Shown in pieces: positions 6,343 through 6,507 of a stretch of DNA of 6,507 nucleotides (within the stretch, counting starts at the first letter, position 1; each line of letters opens with the position of its first letter). The stretch comes from Candidatus Poseidoniaceae archaeon (lineage in GTDB: Archaea; Thermoplasmatota; Poseidoniia; Poseidoniales; Poseidoniaceae): contig DUIP01000081.1 of NCBI GenBank assembly GCA_013330285.1, positions 2,167-8,673 of the forward strand. The letters run 5' to 3'. Both the position numbers and the translations under genes were made by a program. Under the pieces are notes generated by a model. The model was not told the origin of the DNA. It was given only the letters and a program-made list of their open reading frames with translations, and made no database searches.

Positions 6343-6507
6343 ATGGAGGATTGTGTCTGGCTCAGGTCGATGCTCACTTCTGAGTTGGAGGTTCGCCCAC
6401 CAAGGAGCGAACGAAAAGAAAAGCAGGCTCTCGCTGGTTTTTGCACAACAATATACGACAATGGCAGACTTGTAGCCTTCGCAGAAATGAGAAAAGTTGG
6501 TTCTCAT
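6343..6507 (+). CDS. Unrecognised protein, 3'-truncated by the window end
   Basis: From ATG 6343 a frame stays open for 55 codons to the right edge. It encodes a hydrophilic start (MEDCVWLRSMLTSEL), an Arg/Lys/Glu-rich segment, and a possible beta-strand pair around TTIYDNGRLVAFAEM. No family is recognised. The same frame is open upstream, with alternative starts at TTG 6298 and ATG 6256 that overlap the end of the ligase gene. None of the three starts has a convincing ribosome binding site; ATG 6343 leaves a 22-nt gap after the ligase stop. It lies in the same direction as the operon and probably continues it, but function cannot be stated. Confidence 0.5.
   Translation, partial: MEDCVWLRSMLTSELEVRPPRSERKEKQALAGFCTTIYDNGRLVAFAEMRKVGSH

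Noticed and set aside
6353..6480. GTG 6353 after GGAGG (6345-6349) as start of the last gene
   Set aside because: The frame stops at a TAG after about 40 codons and shows no motif, while the ATG 6343 frame stays open to the window edge.
1..6507. Mobile elements, CRISPR arrays, tRNA or rRNA genes
   Set aside because: No terminal inverted repeats, transposase motifs, regularly spaced direct repeats or structured RNA signatures were seen; the window is almost fully coding.

Overview
The window holds one co-directional run of genes on the + strand, almost without intergenic space. It reads as a lipid or acyl-chain biosynthesis operon of a bacterium, or possibly an archaeon. Balanced base composition, Shine-Dalgarno-like GGAGG/GGGGTGA motifs and 4-10 nt gene overlaps point to a prokaryote with compact operons. 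Nothing in the sequence fixes the phylum; no rRNA, tRNA, mobile element or CRISPR array is present.

Layout. (1) Positions 3-620: C-terminal part of a membrane di-iron sterol desaturase / alkylglycerol monooxygenase-like hydroxylase, cut by the window start. (2) 624-657: a stem-loop followed by five T, a possible intrinsic terminator. (3) 682-1725: a KAS III / OleA-like ketoacyl synthase with an intact Cys-His-Asn triad. (4) 1716-2429: a short KAS III-like protein that aligns with the N-terminal half of the fold, has Ser at the catalytic Cys position and lacks the His/Asn half. (5) 2426-4075: a polytopic membrane protein with a duplicated WH...D...PPH motif, fused to an extracytoplasmic beta-rich domain. 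(6) 4072-5031: an extended SDR resembling OleD, starting at a TTG that overlaps the previous stop. (7) 5028-6320: an adenylate-forming enzyme of the PaaK / 'F390 synthetase-related' type. (8) 6343-6507: the beginning of a further, unrecognised gene cut by the window end.

How they may work together (inference). An active ketoacyl synthase, perhaps paired with its degenerate neighbour, condenses acyl thioesters. The OleD-like reductase reduces the beta-keto product. The adenylate-forming enzyme activates the resulting acid. This parallels the OleA-OleD-OleC logic of olefin/beta-lactone biosynthesis, but with a PaaK-type ligase in place of OleC, no OleB hydrolase in view, a KAS heteropair and a dedicated membrane protein. 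It may be an undescribed lipid or secondary-metabolite pathway. The membrane hydroxylase upstream could belong to the same pathway or be a separate unit ended by the stem-loop.
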